A stretch of 64,000 nt of DNA, from contig NC_054740.1 in the NCBI RefSeq assembly GCF_018143015.1, forward strand, positions 49,302,740 to 49,366,739, written 5' to 3'. This document shows positions 1 to 11,665 of this stretch, piece after piece. Numbering within the stretch: position 1 is the stretch's first letter; each line of letters opens with the position of its first letter. The DNA comes from Lytechinus variegatus. Its lineage: Eukaryota > Echinodermata > Echinoidea > Temnopleuroida > Toxopneustidae. Made by a program: the position numbers and the translations under genes. The notes under the pieces are model-generated. The model did not search any database, was not told the DNA's origin, and saw only the letters and a program-made list of their open reading frames with translations.

Positions 1-1043
1 AGTCGTGCACAGTACATGTTTCTCATAAACATAGAATATGAGCGCGAAGCGCGAAATTACTTCTTTCAAACATCAAGGACGAAAAAGAAAAGACGAATAG
101 ACCTAAGCATTTTTCGTAAAAATGAACATGAGTGCGAAGCTCAAGTTTATATTTTTATCATTACAAATATTTTGAGTTGCGACCGGGAGATTTTAGGGAC
201 ATTTTTGTCTTCATATGACAATGATGACTATCTTCCTAAGCGAGAGATGAAACTTATCGATATTCCATTCTGAAAAATCGGACAATGATTATTAGGAAAT
301 CATGAACAAATTATTATCTTACTTATTAATCTAATAAGCCCAATGAGGGCGCGAAATTGATATTAAGGTCAGAAAACTGGACATATCGTAATGATGAATA
401 GGATGCAAGAGTTAATATATTAAAAAAAATAATGCGAGCGCAAATTGCAAGCCGAAAATTTTGATAAACTGTCATGAAAGAGGAATTTAAAATAATTTGT
501 TACAATTGATACAGTTATACATAACTCCCCAATCAAAATGCAAGCGCGCAGCTTTAGCTGATACTATTCAGACCAGCCTAAAAAGGGATATTTTTTTACA
601 AAAAAATAATGAAATACACAAAAAGAATAGTTATTTGACAAATCAATTAATGCTAGCGCGTAGCGCGAGTGGAAAATGTTCATATTTAGACCATAAAATA
701 TAGTTATTTTACGGTAACATATAAAATTTATTTGAAAATCAAACGAACTGAAAACTTAATGTTCGAGAAATGTTTTGTATATTTACTTCAAAACTTGAAG
801 TTTTAAGCTCAATATAAGTCTATTGAGCAAGTTATGTATCTCAGAGATTAGGCAATGAGAGCACAAAGCGTAAGTGAAAATTTAAAATAGTGACATGAAA
901 TCCCCCCCCCCCCCCCTCTTCTGGTTCTTTTCCCTCTCTTTCCACTTTTTCTTTTTTGCTCATTCCAAAAAGTGGGGAGCGGGGCATTTGATATAAAATG
1001 CCCCCCCCCCCTTTCCAAAAAGTGAGGGGACGCATCGTCCCTG
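1..1043. mobile_element. Right part of a non-autonomous hAT-like element (left end outside window)
   Basis: No coding potential. The stretch repeats the motif GCGCGAAGCGCG with neighbouring AAATTTT (near 40, 330, 540, 655, 860) and ends in paired C tracts near 901-916 and 1001-1012. Its right edge, CGCATCGTCCCTG at 1031-1043, reads in reverse as CAGGGACGATGCG, which resembles the CAGGGGCG-type ends of the better-bounded hAT elements in this window (for example 5203-6047). The other end lies before base 1, so no target duplication can be checked. Confidence 0.5.
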
Positions 1044-1500
1044 TCTCCCTGGGATTTCCACCAACATGACCAATGTATACAATTTGATTTTAAATTTAAA
1101 AAAAAAAAATCCTACGTAGTCTTTGTAGTCGAAAAAACCCAAATAACACCCCTAAATTCATTAAAAAATATATGAACGATAATTTTCATGGAGTATTCGC
1201 AAGTTGTCAGATTGTCCTAGTCCTTGAATTTACCACTCGTGACGTTGTCCTAAATGTCTCCGGTTCTGTTCTAATACGATCTGCATGCTGTCCGCACCGA
1301 ACGCCGATAAATTTATTTAGATAATATTGTCCTACATGTAGGACAGTCCCAGGAATGTCCTACGACAATACGCAGACAGTCCTGGCCGTGTCCTAGGACA
1401 AGATCATTTGCATAATCTTTTACGGAATTTGGTTGCGGACAGCATGCCGAAATGACAAAAGTAGCTTCCGCAACCCTTCCTGGTCTTGTCCGCGCCCTAT
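1044..1500. repeat. Non-coding stretch rich in GTCCTA/GTCCTG motifs
   Basis: No gene is visible. GTCC-centred hexamers recur near 1216, 1247, 1329, 1357, 1378 and 1389, and 1329-1344 is a perfect 16-bp palindrome (GTCCTACATGTAGGAC). This may be the subterminal repeat region of the adjoining Harbinger element or a separate small element. Confidence 0.35.
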
Positions 1501-1980
1501 AGTGGAAAACCGCCTATAGCCCGGCTCACACCTTTGCGTTTTTAGCTGCGTATAGCCGAACGCAGCCTTAAGCAGCACGACGCAGCAAAACATTCGGCAG
1601 CCCTCACACTGTTGCGTATGGAGCTCGTTATAGCTCGTACATTTTTTCGAAAAATGACCGCTTACGGTCGCTTTAGGTTGCGTTTTACCTCGCTCTAGCT
1701 CGCTTTTGCTCGTAGCAGTACGATGCAATACGAAGTTTGCTCGCCACGTTGCGTGTTTATCTCGTTAGCCACTCGTTTGTTGCTCGCTAGCCGCTCGCCC
1801 TACCTCGTCTCGCCTCAACAAACTGCTCATTCGCTTTATCTCGACTGCTGCTCGTTCCGCGGCGTAACAGTTCGCTCTGCTGCGTACACGTGTGGTCGTA
1901 TATTGCAGCGGTGATGATCATTTTGTTGTACTAGTCATAATCTTTTGACGAATCTATAGGCAAACATCGCTTTGTGAACT
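1500..1980 (+). repeat. Upstream region of the Harbinger-like element with GCTCG-rich repeats
   Basis: Short repeated words (GCTCGTTAGC, GCTCGCTTTT, TAGCTCG) occur on both sides of the TTGCGTATGGAGCTCG word near 1613. Their position directly before the transposase remnant suggests the 5' terminal or subterminal region of that transposon. I could not match it to a right-hand terminal repeat, so the boundary is uncertain. Confidence 0.35.
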
Positions 1981-3224
1981 ATGACTTCTCTGCAAAGCTC
2001 TTCTATACAAAAAATTAAGCTTTTGCTTCAGCTGGAAGAGGAAGAGGCCACTGACGATTATGCGCAAGGGGAATTTCTGCTTGAGTTGCATCGACGAAGT
2101 CGTATCCGGCCTCGAAGTTGTTGGATTTGGTCTTGGATCTGCAGGAGGAATGAGCAGGGCCATTTCAACCAGCTGATGAGGGAACTAGAAGCTGAAAACC
2201 AAGAAGCATTCGCAAACTATTTGAGAATAAGTCCTGCAATGTTCAGTGAGTTAGAACAAAGACTCCATGGGAGACTGGAGAAGCAGGACACCTTCTTCAG
2301 GGAAGCTCTTTCACCTGCACTAAAGCTAGCCGTCACCCTTAGACACTTGGCCACTGGGGACAGGGTAGCCGATAACACAATTTCACTCATAGTCCGTGAA
2401 GTGTGCTCTGCCATCATCGAGGAGTTCTCAGACGAGCTTGTTAGGTGCCCACCAGTCCTCAAGAATGGAAAACGGTTGCACAGGGCTTCGAAGATCGGTG
2501 GAACGCTCCTCACACAATTGGAGCCTTGGACGGCAAACATATTGCCATCCGATGTCCCGCTGATAGTGGCTCCATCTTTTACAACTACAAGGGCTTTTAT
2601 TCACTAGTTATGATGGCCTAGCTTAGTTGATGCCCAGTACAGGTTCCTGTGGATCGATGTGGGAGCTGAGGGATCTACGTCAGATGCGCAGCTTTTTAAC
2701 TCTTGCGAACTAAGGCAACGACTAGAATCGGACACACTTGGAGTACCCCCTCCAGAGCCCCTGCCAAATGACGACGAGAACACCCCTTACTACATCGTGG
2801 CAGACGAGGCATTCCCGTTGAGAACATGGCTGATGAAGCCATATGCTAGAACAGCTATGGCTAGAGAAGAGAGAGTTTTTAACTACTGGCTCTCTCGGGC
2901 TAGGAGAGTGGTCGATTCCAGTGCCTGCTTTCCACTCTCCGCCAAACCCCTGCGAATGTCAGATTAATCGTTCAAGCATGTGTATGCCTCCACAACCTGA
3001 TGAGATCTCGATACCCATCCATTCAAAATCCAGCCCTTGACATGGAGGATGCCGAGCACAACCTAGTGCCCGGTTAATGGAGAGGAGAGCAAACACTGGC
3101 TGACATAAGACAAGCAACTAGAGGTCGCCCGATCACCCAGGTAGCTCAGGCCTAAATGAATTACATCAAGGCCTACTACAACAGCCCAGCTGGTTCTGTT
3201 CCCTGGCAGGAGTCAAAGATTTGA
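1981..3224 (+). pseudogene. PIF/Harbinger transposase (HARBI1-like nuclease), decayed
   Basis: The remnant encodes a PIF/Harbinger DDE transposase in several frames. The first frame (1981-2500) carries the N-terminal helices with FANYLRISPAMF, LRHLATGD and NTISLIVREVCSAI. Near 2495 it shifts to the frame with RWNAPHTIGALDGKHIAIRC, which holds the first catalytic Asp, and then YNYKGFYSLVMMA. Near 2620 it shifts again to LVDAQYRFLWIDVGAEGSTS and PYYIVADEAFPLRTWLM, with the second Asp. The last frame (2960-3224) has TPANVRLIVQACVCLHNLM. About nine residues are missing after ATGD. The Glu-containing ENAFGIL segment expected after RVV near 2920 is deleted, so the copy cannot be catalytic. In-frame stops also occur near 3077 and 3155. 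The MYB-like partner protein of Harbinger elements was not found. Confidence 0.9.
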
Positions 3225-3964
3225 ATGAGTCATGCAGATATATGCTCAGGATTTTACCAATGCAATACCTGAATATGTGTTTAACTAGCTTGAAGACCCA
3301 AACATTACCTTGTTAGTTCTCTCGGTGTTGCATATTTAAGAAAAACAGAGAGATAACAATGGAATAACTTTTTACTCCTGGACAGTGATGCAGCAGTGCA
3401 GTATCACGAAATCTGTTCTATTGCTACCGACATCTGGACCAACATATGGAAATTTTGGAAATCTCTAGGACTTGTATTCCACAGAAAAGATAAATTCCCT
3501 ACCGATGTAATATTTTGTTCAATGCTATGTTAGACATTACGATGGTTTATTTTTTTTAAGACTAGATTAAAGCCCGAGTATAGTCTTGGTAAACCGTGAA
3601 AAAATCATACATTTTATAATTGGGCAATTCAATCGGGCTTTATGATCTCTAACAGATCTGTAAAAATGTTTTCTTCAAACCCATCAATTTTGGTAATATT
3701 AGCCAAAATTATAAAAACTCTGGATGTCCCTGAGATTTTCAGCATAGCGTTATGTACAGAGCTCCCTCTAGTGGCCATTTTGCTGATAATTTGTCATTTA
3801 CAGCAATCATTTTATGTGTATTAAATTTTGATCTTATTTCCCGGTGTCCGGAGAGAGAATGCTGCATTTTTTCAAAAGATTGATAAGAACATCTTCAATC
3901 ATACCGAAACTATACTGGGGCTTTAATTAATTTATTCCATTTCTTTTTCAATTTAAAACATACA
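3225..3964. other. No recognisable gene
   Basis: AT-rich sequence with stops in all frames. It may include the 3' end of the Harbinger element, but no terminal inverted repeat was recognised. Confidence 0.5.
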
Positions 3965-4192
3965 TATCAGTATAATAATAATAATAATAACAGCAACAAC
4001 AATAATAATAATAATAATAACAACAACAACAACAATACTAATAATAACAATAATAATAATAATAAAATAATAATTATTATTATTATATTCATAATAACAA
4101 GAAGAAGACAGAAGAAGGAAAGGAAGAAGTAGTAGTAGTAGTAGTAGTAGTAATAGTAGTAGTAGTAGAAGAAGAAAAAGAAGAAGAAGAAA
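3965..4192. repeat. Trinucleotide microsatellites (AAT)n, (AAC)n, (AGT)n, (AAG)n
   Basis: A compound low-complexity run of AAT units changes to AGT and then AAG units. The apparent open frames across it are artefacts of a three-base period. Confidence 0.95.
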
Positions 4193-4529
4193 TGCAAATA
4201 AATAGGATATCATATACAAACAGTCTGGACTGAGCTGTAAAGAATATCTGTCAACGATCTCACAAATAGTTTCTTAAGTACTTATAGCATGGTTGGAGAG
4301 GCAGCTCTTGCTTGATTTATATACATGGGTGTCGATCACGGGGGGGATGGGGGGGATATATCCCCCCCAATATTTCAAGTGGGGGGGATGGCCTGTAATA
4401 TCATCCCCCCCAATAATTTAGGGTAGAAAAATTATAATAATGATGATGAAAAAATGAAAAGTTTGATCATGATGATTATAGTATGCCATCAATCAATTTG
4501 TTTCCCTCGCAATTTGTGTATATTGTTAT

Positions 4530-4816
4530 TAAATAAGTCTTCGGACTTTGAAACAGAGGGTCGTGGGTTCGAATCCCAGCCATGGCGTAATTTCCTTCAG
4601 CAAGAAATTTATCCACATTGTGCTGCACTCGACCCAGGTGAGGTGAATGGGTACCCGGTAGGATTTTTCCTTGAACGCTTTAGCGCCTATTAATATGGCG
4701 GCTCAGCTACAGCCGGGGTAATAATATGATACCAATTATCAAAAGCGCAGTAGAGTATATGCACATAGTAGCTGCGCTATATAAATGGACCTATTATTAT
4801 TATTATTATTATTATT
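4530..4816 (+). mobile_element. tRNA-derived SINE with (ATT)n tail, 5' truncated
   Basis: It contains a polymerase III B box (GGTTCGAATCC near 4567), the body words GGGTACCCGGTAGG and GCTATATAAATGGACC, and ends in (ATT)n at about 4793-4816. It matches the better-preserved SINE at 10841-11112 in the B box, the GGGTACC word and the tail. The A-box end looks missing or decayed. Confidence 0.8.
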
Positions 4817-5202
4817 AAAACAATCTTTTTCAGGACTATTAAACAGATGGGTGGAGGTTCAAGATGAAAAAGAATGAAATGTTCATGTATCTGATATTTT
4901 TTAACACATGACATAAAAGGACCCCAACGAAAATCAACTTTTGTTGATTGGGTGTTCCATCCCACCAGTGGTGAATAAATTAATTTAAATATCATTAACT
5001 CAAAAGGGTGGAAAAATAAACGGGAGTAAAAGGGTGGCAAGATAAATAAAGGAATGACGGTAAGCCCGATGGCGCACGAGAAGCCACACAGGTTGTAATT
5101 TGTGCTAGTCTTAATTGGTCCGAATCTGCATTTTATCATCATGCATTAAGAAGAATAAAGATATTGCCAGTCAGGTTAGATTTAAGAGAGAAGTTGTATA
5201 CA

Positions 5203-6047
5203 CAGAGGCGTCGATCCTGGGTGGGGGGGGGACAGGGGGCGATCGCCCCACCAATGAAAATATTGGGGGGCAAACATATCGTTTTGCCCCCCCCCCCCCA
5301 ATAATACCGCATGTGCAACTAAAAAATAAAATAAGATTGTAATGCTACACTGAAATCAGCAAGCGAGATTGAGATACCAACTCGATCTTGATTTAAAATC
5401 ATGCTCAAAATGTCTGCTTTTCAGACTGGAATTTAAAAATTTTCAGCTCGCGCTTCGCGCTCGCATCATGTACCAAAACCCCATACTTTTCATGATTATA
5501 TAGGTGAATATAATGTCCCGTTTTCAATTATAAACCTCAAAAGAACTTTGATTTTGCAATAATCTTTTGTTGGATATATATCTTCCATTAAAATGTCCTT
5601 TTTTCCAGATCAAAATATCAAAATTTTCAGCTCGCGCTCGCATCTAGGCCTATTGTTCTTCTAGATACCCATCTTAATCATTGGTACCAAAAATGCTTAG
5701 AATATCAAGCTTTCAGGTCAGAATATAGAGAAATTTCAGCTCGCTCTCTAGTGAGATACATGTATCGACCCTCCTCATGAGTTACTACAAACAAACGTAA
5801 ACAGGTACATTTTTCCTGTTTTCATGACATACTAAAAAAAATTAGCTCGCGCTTCGCGCTCGCATTGTTGGTGAAGGTGAGATATGTGTCTCTTTCTCAT
5901 GAGTTATATATATATATATATAACTCATGAGAAAGAGACACATATCTCACCTTCACAATATATATTATATTGTGATCGAGCGCCTTTGGAACGTTGATTC
6001 ATAATTTTGCACCCCCCCCCCATCTGAAAAATGGATCGACGCCCCTG
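5203..6047. mobile_element. hAT-type non-autonomous element (inner member of the nest)
   Basis: Terminal inverted repeats are CAGAGGCGTCGATCC at 5203 and its inverse GGATCGACGCCCCTG ending at 6047. A perfect 8-bp duplication TGTATACA flanks it (5195-5202 and 6048-6055). Inside are G and C tracts and repeated AGCTCGCGCTTCGCGCTCGCA motifs near 5444 and 5844, each followed by a degenerate copy of a GAGATA-CATGAGTTA phrase. No transposase is encoded. Intact ends and a perfect duplication suggest a fairly young insertion. Confidence 0.9.
5871..5956. repeat. Perfect 86-bp palindrome
   Basis: The two 43-bp halves are exact reverse complements with no spacer, centred on a TA-repeat at 5913/5914. The outer part (GTGAAGGTGAGATATGTGTC) is the same phrase that follows the CGCTCGCATT motif elsewhere in this hAT family, so it looks like an inverted duplication of one internal unit. 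It could form a cruciform or a long RNA hairpin. Confidence 0.95.
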
Positions 6048-6384
6048 TGTATACATCATGCTCAATAAACAGATCACTATGTACATGGTCCAGTCAATTT
6101 TTGTCATTTTTTCTCGGTATGAGTTTAGAATAGGCTTTCTTGTAACACAAATTGAATTTTCAAAAAAATTATACAAATATAGTACACTACAACAATCAAG
6201 GAATTTCCAAGAACACCATGCATATTAACCACTCCCAAATGTCCTAACTTGTGATTTTATATAGTGGGGGTAATGTTGAAATATCCCCATCCACAGGAAC
6301 ATTTGTGTCAATCATCCCCCCCAACCAAGAATACCGATCGACACCCATGTTTATATATGTTTACGAGATCGAATATACATGTTC

Positions 6385-9040
6385 TGTTATAATATTCCTC
6401 CTATTAGTCAGGCAGCATATGTCATCTACTTCGACAAATTGGCTAAGTCTGATTTTTCACTTTTATGTGATTGGTGACATCACAAGGAACAACTTTCAAC
6501 TTGGTGACAAATTTCTAATGGTCATCTTGACCATGTGAGGGGTCAAAATGTGGTCAATAGGGGTCAATTTTTGAAATTGCCCCGATCGTGTCGAGTCATA
6601 CATCAAATTGTTTGTTTTGTTATACTGAACAAAAGAGTGTACATAGATATGTACTCTTGACCTCCCGTTAAAAAGTTATGACCGGAAAGGTCGAAAGGTC
6701 AACGAACTTTCGGTAAATGGCAAATTACACTGAAATTAATAAGAAAGCTCCTTTTCCGTGTTTTTATGCATGTGTGTACTTTTTTTTATTTTCGATTTGA
6801 TAAGTCCATCGTCAGAGGTCCTTATCCAGAAGATATGAATGGTCAAGACAAGGTCAGGGAAAGGTCAAAAGGTCAACAAACTTTCATTGGTAGCCAAAAT
6901 ACACTAAAAGCGGTTAGAATCTAAGAAGTAATTGGTTCTTTCTTTTGAAAAGACTCTCTATCTAAGAAGACATCCATTAGATAAAAAGGGGTCAAATGTG
7001 CTCACTTGAGAACAAAATAGAGATAGACGTTGCATACATTCAGTAGTATTGCAGGAATACTTTGAAACGACTTGACAAACCCTAATGCCCTTAAAATCGT
7101 ATCATCTTCATGATGTTATAAGTGCAACCAGCTCTTTCAGAGTTTCTTGATTTAGGAATTCAATTCAAGTTAAATTCATTTTCCATTTACTAGTCTTTGA
7201 TATGGATAAAACATTTTATCCATTTGCTTTGTACACAATATTTTAATCAATATAGTATTGTAATGTATTGGGGTATAAATATGTAATACTATGTTAAAAG
7301 AATAAACTAATCTATTGATCAGTGCTTCCAGCTCCTAAAAAAGATGCCTAATATCTTATTTGGATTAACTTGCGAATAAGATAATGAGGTTAGGATTGAG
7401 GATGATGATAGGTAGGGCTCCAATTGCTCCTTATATTTCTGACAATTAAGAGGCACTTCGTACAGGCATGCACATTGTAATCAGTCATGTGTGTCTATCA
7501 TGCAAATGTGATATATTCTGACCAGTACTCGATCTCTGGAGCCAAGGACTACACATTTCTTATTATGTGCTGCCATTATTACGACTTGTTCTATTTTTCC
7601 CTGGATTTTCTCATGTGTGTTTTTCCCAGAGCATACAACATGAGCCTAAACTTAATACCAGTTCTCACAGCTGCCCCAGAAATTGTGAAGACTTTAATTT
7701 TTACTGTAAAATAAATATAATTGACCAAAAGTATGCACGAAATCCTTAAATTTCACGTTGCAAAATGCAAAAGGGCCCCCAATGATAAGCTCAGATCAGC
7801 ACATGCACCAGAAATGTGTTGCCCTTCTTGGCTTCAGAGATCGAGTAATGGTCAGGATATCACATCTGCATAATGGCCCATGACTACAATGAGCATGCCT
7901 GCACGATCGATGTTACCTCTTTGCCAGAAATAATATAACCGTCACACATTAGAACTAATAGAGGAGCAATTGGAACCCAACTTATCATCCTCAATCCTAA
8001 CCTCATTATCTTATTCGCAAGTTAATGAAAATGAAATGTTAGCCATCTTTCTTAGGAGCTGGGAGCACTGATCAATCGATTTGGGGTTTTTTGTGTTAAC
8101 ATAGCATTTATACCCCAATACATTACAATAATTTAAGTAAATTAAAATATTCTGTAAAAAGCAAATGAAGAAAATACTTCTTTACATATAAGACTAGTAA
8201 ATTGAAAATGAATTGAACTTGAATTGAATTCCTAAATAAATAAATTTTTAAAAAATCGGAAAGAGCTGGTTGCACTTATCACACCATGATGATGATAAGA
8301 TTTTAAGGGCATAATGGTATCAAGTCGTTTCAAAGTATTAATGCAATACCATGATACCACACTGAATGTATTCAACGTCTATCTCTGTTTATCTGTTTTT
8401 ACCTAAACAAGCACATTTGACCCCTTTATATATAATGTCTTCTTAGATAGAGACTTCAAAACAAAGGCACCCACGAAATAGGACTTCTAAAATTCTAACC
8501 ACTTTTAGTGTATTTTGATTTGTAATGAAAGTTTGTTGACCTTTTGACCTTTCCCTGACCTTGTCTTGACCCTTTCTATCTTCTGGATAAGAACCTCTGT
8601 CGATGGACTTATCAAACTCGAAAATGAAAAAAATACACACATGCATAAGAACACGGATAGGAGCTTTCTTAACAATTTCAGTGTAATTTGCCATTGCCGA
8701 AAGTTCGTTGACCTTTTGACCTTTCCGGTCATAACTTTTTAACGGAAGGTCAAGAGTATATGGTTGTGTACACTTTATTGTTTAGTATAAGGCAAACGAT
8801 TTGATGTGTGACTCGACACAATAGGGGCAATTTCAAAAATTGACCCCTATTGACCACATTTTGACCCCTCACATGGTCAAGATGACCATTAGAAATTTGA
8901 CACCAAGTTGAAAGTTGTTCCTTGTGATGTCACCAATTACATAAAAGTGAAAAATCAGACTTGGCCAAATTTTCGAAGTAGCCGGTAAATCATGACATAT
9001 GCTGCCTGACTACATGGAAACAAGTCATAACGGTAAAAGA
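6385..9040. mobile_element. Long inverted-repeat (foldback-type) element, arms about 1 kb
   Basis: Sequence from about 6385 to 7425 recurs inverted from about 7963 to 9040. Anchors include TAGTCAGGCAGCATATGTCA (6405) against its inverse at 8998-9016, the AGGGGTCAAAATGTGGTCAA block near 6539 against 8853, and AGGAGCAATTGG at 7962 against its inverse near 7417. The spacer of about 540 bp (7426-7962) has no recognised gene. Arms differ by scattered substitutions and small indels, so this is not an assembly artefact of identical copies. No transposase is visible and no target duplication could be fixed. Confidence 0.8.
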
Positions 9041-9074
9041 TATCTTCAAATCAATTTTACTTGCTAAATTCCAA

Positions 9075-9277
9075 GTGTTCTTCATGATTAAGGTCTACTT
9101 TTATTCGCATAAGTATTTCAAAGTTCTGCGCAAATCATTTTTCACTAACTTTTCAAAAGTAATTGGTGCTCACTCAAGCGGAAATATTTTTCGACAGTTA
9201 TATCGTCATTTGCTTAAATGGATCTGTACCAATGTTAAAAGTTTTTCTAAGTGTAAACTTTTTTTTGATACGCACTG
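9075..9277. mobile_element. Solo end of a mariner/Tc1-like MITE
   Basis: It ends in AAACTTTTTTTTGATACGCACTG followed by TA at 9278-9279, the inverse of the CAGTGCGTATCAAAAAAAG left end at 40137. About 200 bp are shared with 40137-40380 in inverted orientation, including the subterminal motif GTGCTCACTCAAGCGG (near 9166). The opposite end is absent here. Confidence 0.7.
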
Positions 9278-9279
9278 TA

Positions 9280-10060
9280 TAATGTCATTTCCAATTACTG
9301 AAATATATTTTCTAAAAGTAGAGATATAGATGAAGAGAATGATATTATGTTTGAGAGGAAATACATTTAAAAAAAGTACACTTAAAAAAGAAAATAAATT
9401 TCTGAATCGATTTTCGACAATTTTTGAAGCAAGAAATCTCCCAAACTAATGATATGTAAATTTCATCACGTAATTTGCATATGTAAACAATATCTGTTCG
9501 TGAAATTTTGCATATCTCTTGTGCACTACTTGAACAATATATTTTAAAAGTCTCGTACAAAACAAGCATGGTTTGGCTGAGTTATTTTCCCTTGACTTCA
9601 TGCTATGTGTAGAATGTCTGAAAAATATGGCCATTTTGTAGTGACGTTATATATTACGTCATTTCGGAGTGAAGACCACGGATAGAACCCGGCAGCAATG
9701 CATTTTTGTAAATTTTAGGGTCCATGCCATCCAGCTATGGGGTCATTTGCTTGTCCGGCTTTCGGTTGAATAAACCTCCTGGCCTGCTGCACTATGATGC
9801 TAGTGGGGGGGGGGGCTGTCCCTTGCCTCTATCTTCTTCATCCGTTGATGAATTACTAGCCATTCTTGATGCGAGCGGCTTGATGCGAACTGCATATTTT
9901 TTAATATTGATTAAAATGAAATACAACAATGCAGTCTAGCCCCCCACAAAGTATGAAAGAGTATGAACATGACATTGTTTCTATCATTTTATATTTTGAT
10001 ATACAAAAGTTTTGTTTATTTTTAATGAATTATTCATTGAATAAAGTCATGTGATCTTTA
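9280..10060. other. No recognisable gene
   Basis: AT-rich sequence with short chance frames only. A G10 run sits near 9804. Confidence 0.5.
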
Positions 10061-10064
10061 CTTA

Positions 10065-10200
10065 CGCCTGTCCGGCATGGGAAAGTTACAAATTGATGCA
10101 GAGGTTCAAACCCTGGCCACGTCTTTCGGATGGTGACGTTAAAGGTCGGTCCATACGTAAATAATCATATCTGTGGCGAGCGCACAGAAGCGTTGTTAGC
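10065..10200 (+). mobile_element. SINE fragment
   Basis: A B-box-like AGGTTCAAACCCTGG near 10101 is followed by CGTCTTTCGGATGGTGACGT, a body phrase I associate with invertebrate SINEs. There is no clear A box and no tail. Confidence 0.5.
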
Positions 10201-10587
10201 GTACCAGAACGCTATAATTAGGGCCAGTCACAACCTTTCACGAGCGACCAGCCTAGACGCATTGTTCTCACTAACAGAGCACTAAAAGTAGGCCTACCGG
10301 TATCGATAAACTCACAGAAGCTTAGTCGAATTCCTAATAATCTAACAATAAAAGGCTTGCTGATGTGGTTTACGGTACACCATGTGGAGTGTTATAGAAA
10401 CAGTGGATAGGATAGAAGAAGTGGATAGGCGAGAAAGTGGAGATTTGAGAATAGAGTATTCTTTCTTGAAAATAGTCCTGAAAAGGACTGTAAACCAGAC
10501 GGAATGTTGAGTGAGAACAGCTTGAGTAGTAGAGCTGATGAGGAGATGCTGGCTTGAGTCGGCGAGTAGAGATGATGAGTAGTAGAG

Positions 10588-10658
10588 ACTCGACGTTTCG
10601 GACAGGTTGACTGTCCGCCTCCTGAAGACGGACAGTCAACCTGTCCGAAACGTCGAGT
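10588..10658 (+). ncRNA. Perfect 30-bp hairpin resembling a Penelope-type hammerhead ribozyme
   Basis: The arms 10588-10617 and 10629-10658 are exact reverse complements around an 11-nt loop. The right half reads CTGAAGA, then GGACAG-loop-CTGTCC, then GAAACGTCGAG. This is the order CUGANGA / stem II / GAAAC / GUC of minimal hammerhead ribozymes known from Penelope-like retroelements. CTC before CTGAAGA can pair with GAG after GTC as a short stem I. One extra C lies between CTGAAGA and stem II, so activity is doubtful. No Penelope reverse transcriptase was seen nearby, so this would be a solo terminal repeat. Confidence 0.5.
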
Positions 10659-10840
10659 TGGAAATGAACATTGCTCGCTTAATTTCTACTACTGCAAATA
10701 CAGTTCTGGATAATTGGTGACCGTGTTATTTGTGACAACTCGTGCTGAATGTATGATTAAATTATGACTGTTGTCATAAACTAAATTGCATATACACATT
10801 CGTAATTTCATCCTGAATTAAACACAATACATCGAGTCGT

Positions 10841-11112
10841 GGAAGCGCCGTGGTGTAGCAGTTCTGACTCTCGCCTTGTAATCAGAGGGTCGTGTGTTCG
10901 AATCCTACCATCCCAGCGTCCTTTGGAAAGGCATCAATCCACACTTTGTCACTCTCACCCAGGTGCTAATTGGGTACCGGTTGGTTAGTGTGCGCCTAAC
11001 AGGCTGCTTGGAATGCCATGAATCCAGTGATCGGGTAATAATAATTGTAAAGCGCTTTGAACAGTCGTAGATTGATAAAGCGCTATATAAATGCCATTTA
11101 TTATTATTATTA
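10841..11112 (+). mobile_element. tRNA-derived SINE, nearly full length
   Basis: It has a polymerase III A box (TGGTGTAGCAG near 10851) and a B box (TGTTCGAATCC near 10897), spaced as in a tRNA, then a body with TTGGGTACCGGTTGG and GCGCTATATAAATGCC. It ends in (ATT)n at 11099-11112. AGTCG occurs just before the head and just after the tail and may be a short target duplication. It is the reference copy for the SINE at 4530-4816. Confidence 0.85.
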
Positions 11113-11665
11113 GTCGATATTTATAAACGACGTTATCAAATAGGTTTTGTATGAATTGACAAAGACACCGTTTACAGGGCAGGCAGGCAAATGAATGGTA
11201 GGCCTCAGACTGGACCGAGTTTGATTTAATTTTTGATGTAAACCCACGAATATTGATAATGTTCTATACGGTATACACCAATGAGTGGGACCGAAATTAA
11301 AGTGACGCGTTAAGTCTCTACGGGGTATCAGCTGGCAATGGTAAATGAAAGTTATACGAGTCTTATTGATATCATCATTTATCATTACTGCCACCGCAAA
11401 AATCTAAGCACTGCCAGAGAGATCGAAGTGGACTTTAAAGAAAGAACGTATTAACTCCAGACAGGTGGACCCCCCAACAACAAAAATGAATAAATGAAAT
11501 AAAAAAATAAAAACGCACAACAATGAACAAAAACAAGAAACACAGAAGGTAGGAGAAACGGAAACGAAAAAAACTTATTAGCATACTTTTATGATTATGT
11601 CAAAATGTAAAGCAAAATTTGATTTTCCTTTTGAAATTGCTAAATTTCTAATTTTTTGACTTACG
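11113..11665. other. No recognisable gene
   Basis: AT-rich intergenic sequence with A-rich runs near 11490-11570. Nothing could be assigned. Confidence 0.5.

Larger units (their letters stand above)
4324..6349. mobile_element. hAT-type non-autonomous element (outer member of a nest)
   Basis: The ends are inverted copies of CATGGGTGTCGATC (4324-4337 and 6336-6349), flanked by a perfect 8-bp direct repeat TTTATATA at 4316-4323 and 6350-6357. Eight-base duplications are characteristic of hAT transposons. G/C tracts lie just inside each end. No transposase frame is present, so it would need a partner enzyme. A second hAT element (5203-6047) and a SINE (about 4530-4816) lie inside it, so it is the oldest layer of the nest. 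Confidence 0.85.

Noticed and set aside
3953..4219. Leu/Ile-rich open frames on the - strand
   Set aside because: Translation of AAT/AGT/AAG microsatellite.
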